Shown here piece after piece: positions 7,818-8,758 of a stretch of 8,758 nt of DNA. The notes beneath the pieces are model-generated. The model ran no database searches and had not been told where the DNA came from. It worked only from the letters and a program-made list of their open reading frames with translations. The DNA is from CAADGY01 sp035714225 (GTDB lineage: Bacteria; Acidobacteriota; Terriglobia; Bryobacterales; Bryobacteraceae). Position 1 is the first letter of the stretch; each line of letters starts with the position of its first letter. Location: the NCBI GenBank assembly GCA_035714225.1, contig DASTMK010000166.1, positions 1 through 8,758 on the forward strand, written 5' to 3'. Both the position numbers and the translations under genes were made by a program.

Positions 7818-7839
7818 TACATTTTCTACTTGAAATGTA
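7818..7839. promoter_or_regulatory. AT-rich palindrome, candidate operator upstream of the receptor promoter
   Basis: TACATTT (7818-7824) and AAATGTA (7833-7839) form perfect 7-bp arms around an 8-nt centre. The site lies in the 194-bp gap, about 70 bp upstream of the -35 of the receptor gene and about 30 bp past the stop of the enolase-superfamily gene. Its symmetry and low GC in a high-GC region suggest a binding site for a dimeric regulator. A weak terminator hairpin for the upstream gene is an alternative. No regulator gene is in the window. Confidence 0.35.
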
Positions 7840-7868
7840 GTAAGGAGAATCAGTTAGGAGGCAAGTTA

Positions 7869-8758
7869 CTAAGCCTTCACGCGGTACCGCTCGATTGCGT
7901 CTTTATCCAGATCCACGCCCAGGCCAGGGCGGTCCGATACCGTTGCGTAGCTGTCCCGAATGTCGATGGGTTCAACAATGAGGTCGTCCTCGCGCAGGAA
8001 ACTCAGGATGTCGCTGGGCATGGTGCAGTTCGGCGATGCCGCGCAGGAGTGAAGGTACGATGCATCCACGATGCCGCAATCGTTGCCCGAACCGTGCCAT
8101 ACCGGAATGCCGGCCGCGCCCGCGAGATAGCAGTTCGCGACGAAGCCGCTCATCCCCGGGTTCCCGCCCGTGTTAAAAATGGAGCAGGCATCTTCCTTGA
8201 TCGCTCGAATCATCGCCTTCGGGTCTCCCAGGTGCAACGCCACATGTGTTTTCACTTCGCGGCGCAGCTTGCGGTAACCTTCGAAATCGTTCTTGTCGAA
8301 CGGGTCTTCAAAGACCAGCGCATTGCCGATGGCATCCAGCGCTTTCGCAACGTGGAGAAAATCGGCGTAACTTTTGTACCGGGTGTTAGGGTCGACGATG
8401 TACTTGATGCCGGGCGCATGCTTGGCCAGGATCTCTGCCGTTTCCACCACCGGATCGCCCTGCGCACACTTTGTCTTTACAGAGGTGAACTTGCCGGCGA
8501 CGGCGCGTTCGGCGACGCGGATCATCCCCCTCGGCGTACGCCGGCCTGTCCAATAGCCGACCAGCACCTTGCGCTGTGCCAGACCGCCCAGCAGCTTGTA
8601 TACGGGCCAGCCGAAAGCCTTGCCCACAATGTCGTATAGCGCCATTTCGAATGCAGCATAGCCGGCCCTTACCGGCAGATCCAGACGAGTCAGGTTGAAA
8701 TCGAGCGCCTTCCTTCCTTTCAGAAACGTGGCGTTCTTTTGCACGGCCGCGTAATCCT
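7869..8758 (-). CDS. Mandelate racemase/muconate lactonizing enzyme family protein (enolase superfamily), 5' end beyond the right edge
   Basis: The last ~295 residues of an enolase-superfamily enzyme; the reading frame stays open to position 8758, so the N-terminal capping domain (about 100 residues) lies outside the window. Numbering from the GTG codon at 8744 (internal, not the start), the barrel shows the KxK catalytic motif SVKTK (Lys90, Lys92), a metal-ligand Asp in VDPN (Asp118), a Glu in FEDPF (Glu146), and a histidine in VWHGSGND (His217) at the end of a late barrel strand. The third ligand position appears to be ALHLG (His171) rather than Glu, Asp or Asn. The C-terminus PGLGVDLDKDAIERY is typical. 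Such enzymes abstract a proton next to a carboxylate; dehydration of a sugar acid is the likeliest reaction given the neighbours, but the substrate cannot be told. The stop is TAG at 7869. The receptor gene follows on the same strand after 194 bp. Confidence 0.9.
   Translation of the reverse strand, partial: DYAAVQKNATFLKGRKALDFNLTRLDLPVRAGYAAFEMALYDIVGKAFGWPVYKLLGGLAQRKVLVGYWTGRRTPRGMIRVAERAVAGKFTSVKTKCAQGDPVVETAEILAKHAPGIKYIVDPNTRYKSYADFLHVAKALDAIGNALVFEDPFDKNDFEGYRKLRREVKTHVALHLGDPKAMIRAIKEDACSIFNTGGNPGMSGFVANCYLAGAAGIPVWHGSGNDCGIVDASYLHSCAASPNCTMPSDILSFLREDDLIVEPIDIRDSYATVSDRPGLGVDLDKDAIERYRVKA

Noticed and set aside
7830..8639. A 269-codon open frame on the plus strand over the enolase-superfamily gene, with GGAGG-like sequences near its start
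   Set aside because: The translation resembles nothing known, the GGAGG sites are not followed by a suitably spaced start codon, and the minus strand has clear enolase-superfamily motifs.
7869..8744. GTG at 8744 as the true start of the enolase-superfamily gene
   Set aside because: The frame continues open to the right edge with sensible residues (DYAAV), and about 100 N-terminal residues of the capping domain would be missing, so the gene is partial in this window.

Overview
The window is high-GC bacterial DNA that most likely comes from an acidobacterium of the Solibacter/Bryobacter type. The main reason is the 1152-residue Oar-like outer-membrane receptor (a carboxypeptidase-regulatory-like domain fused to a TonB-dependent plug and barrel), which is a hallmark expansion of that group. 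The neighbouring heparinase II/III-type lyase, enolase-superfamily sugar-acid enzyme and Tat-like alpha/beta hydrolase fit the same kind of genome. This assignment is an inference from gene content only.

Layout from left to right. Positions 1 to about 330 hold an interior piece of a minus-strand gene; it has lost its 5' part and runs off the left edge, and it resembles the Rossmann-like middle domain of GH42-type beta-galactosidases. At about 322-352 this piece abuts, head to head, a plus-strand heparinase II/III-family lyase (to 2586) that has also lost its 5' part. The lyase converges on, and overlaps by 26 bp, a minus-strand alpha/beta hydrolase (2561-3742). A short intergenic region of about 80 bp separates that gene from a divergent plus-strand YnfA/UPF0060 small membrane protein (3824-4150). 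A 14-bp-stem inverted repeat (4162-4202) fills the gap between ynfA and the convergent TonB-dependent receptor gene (4216-7674, minus). A 194-bp intergenic region carries a good sigma70-type promoter, a strong ribosome binding site and an AT-rich palindrome. Upstream of it is a minus-strand mandelate racemase/muconate lactonizing enzyme family gene (7869 to beyond the right edge).

Functionally the window looks like part of a loose carbohydrate-use neighbourhood. The receptor would import oligosaccharide or a glycan-derived ligand across the outer membrane, the heparinase-type lyase would cleave uronate-containing polysaccharide, the hydrolase could remove ester groups, and the enolase-superfamily protein could dehydrate a sugar acid. 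No SusD-like partner is visible, and the receptor has its own promoter, so this is not a classical Bacteroidetes polysaccharide utilization locus. YnfA is unrelated to this theme.

No mobile element, CRISPR array, tRNA or rRNA was seen. I found no convincing new biological system. The most notable points are the head-to-head double truncation near position 330 (a deletion scar or an assembly chimera), the REP-like inverted repeat at 4162-4202, and an apparently unusual metal-ligand position in the enolase-superfamily protein.
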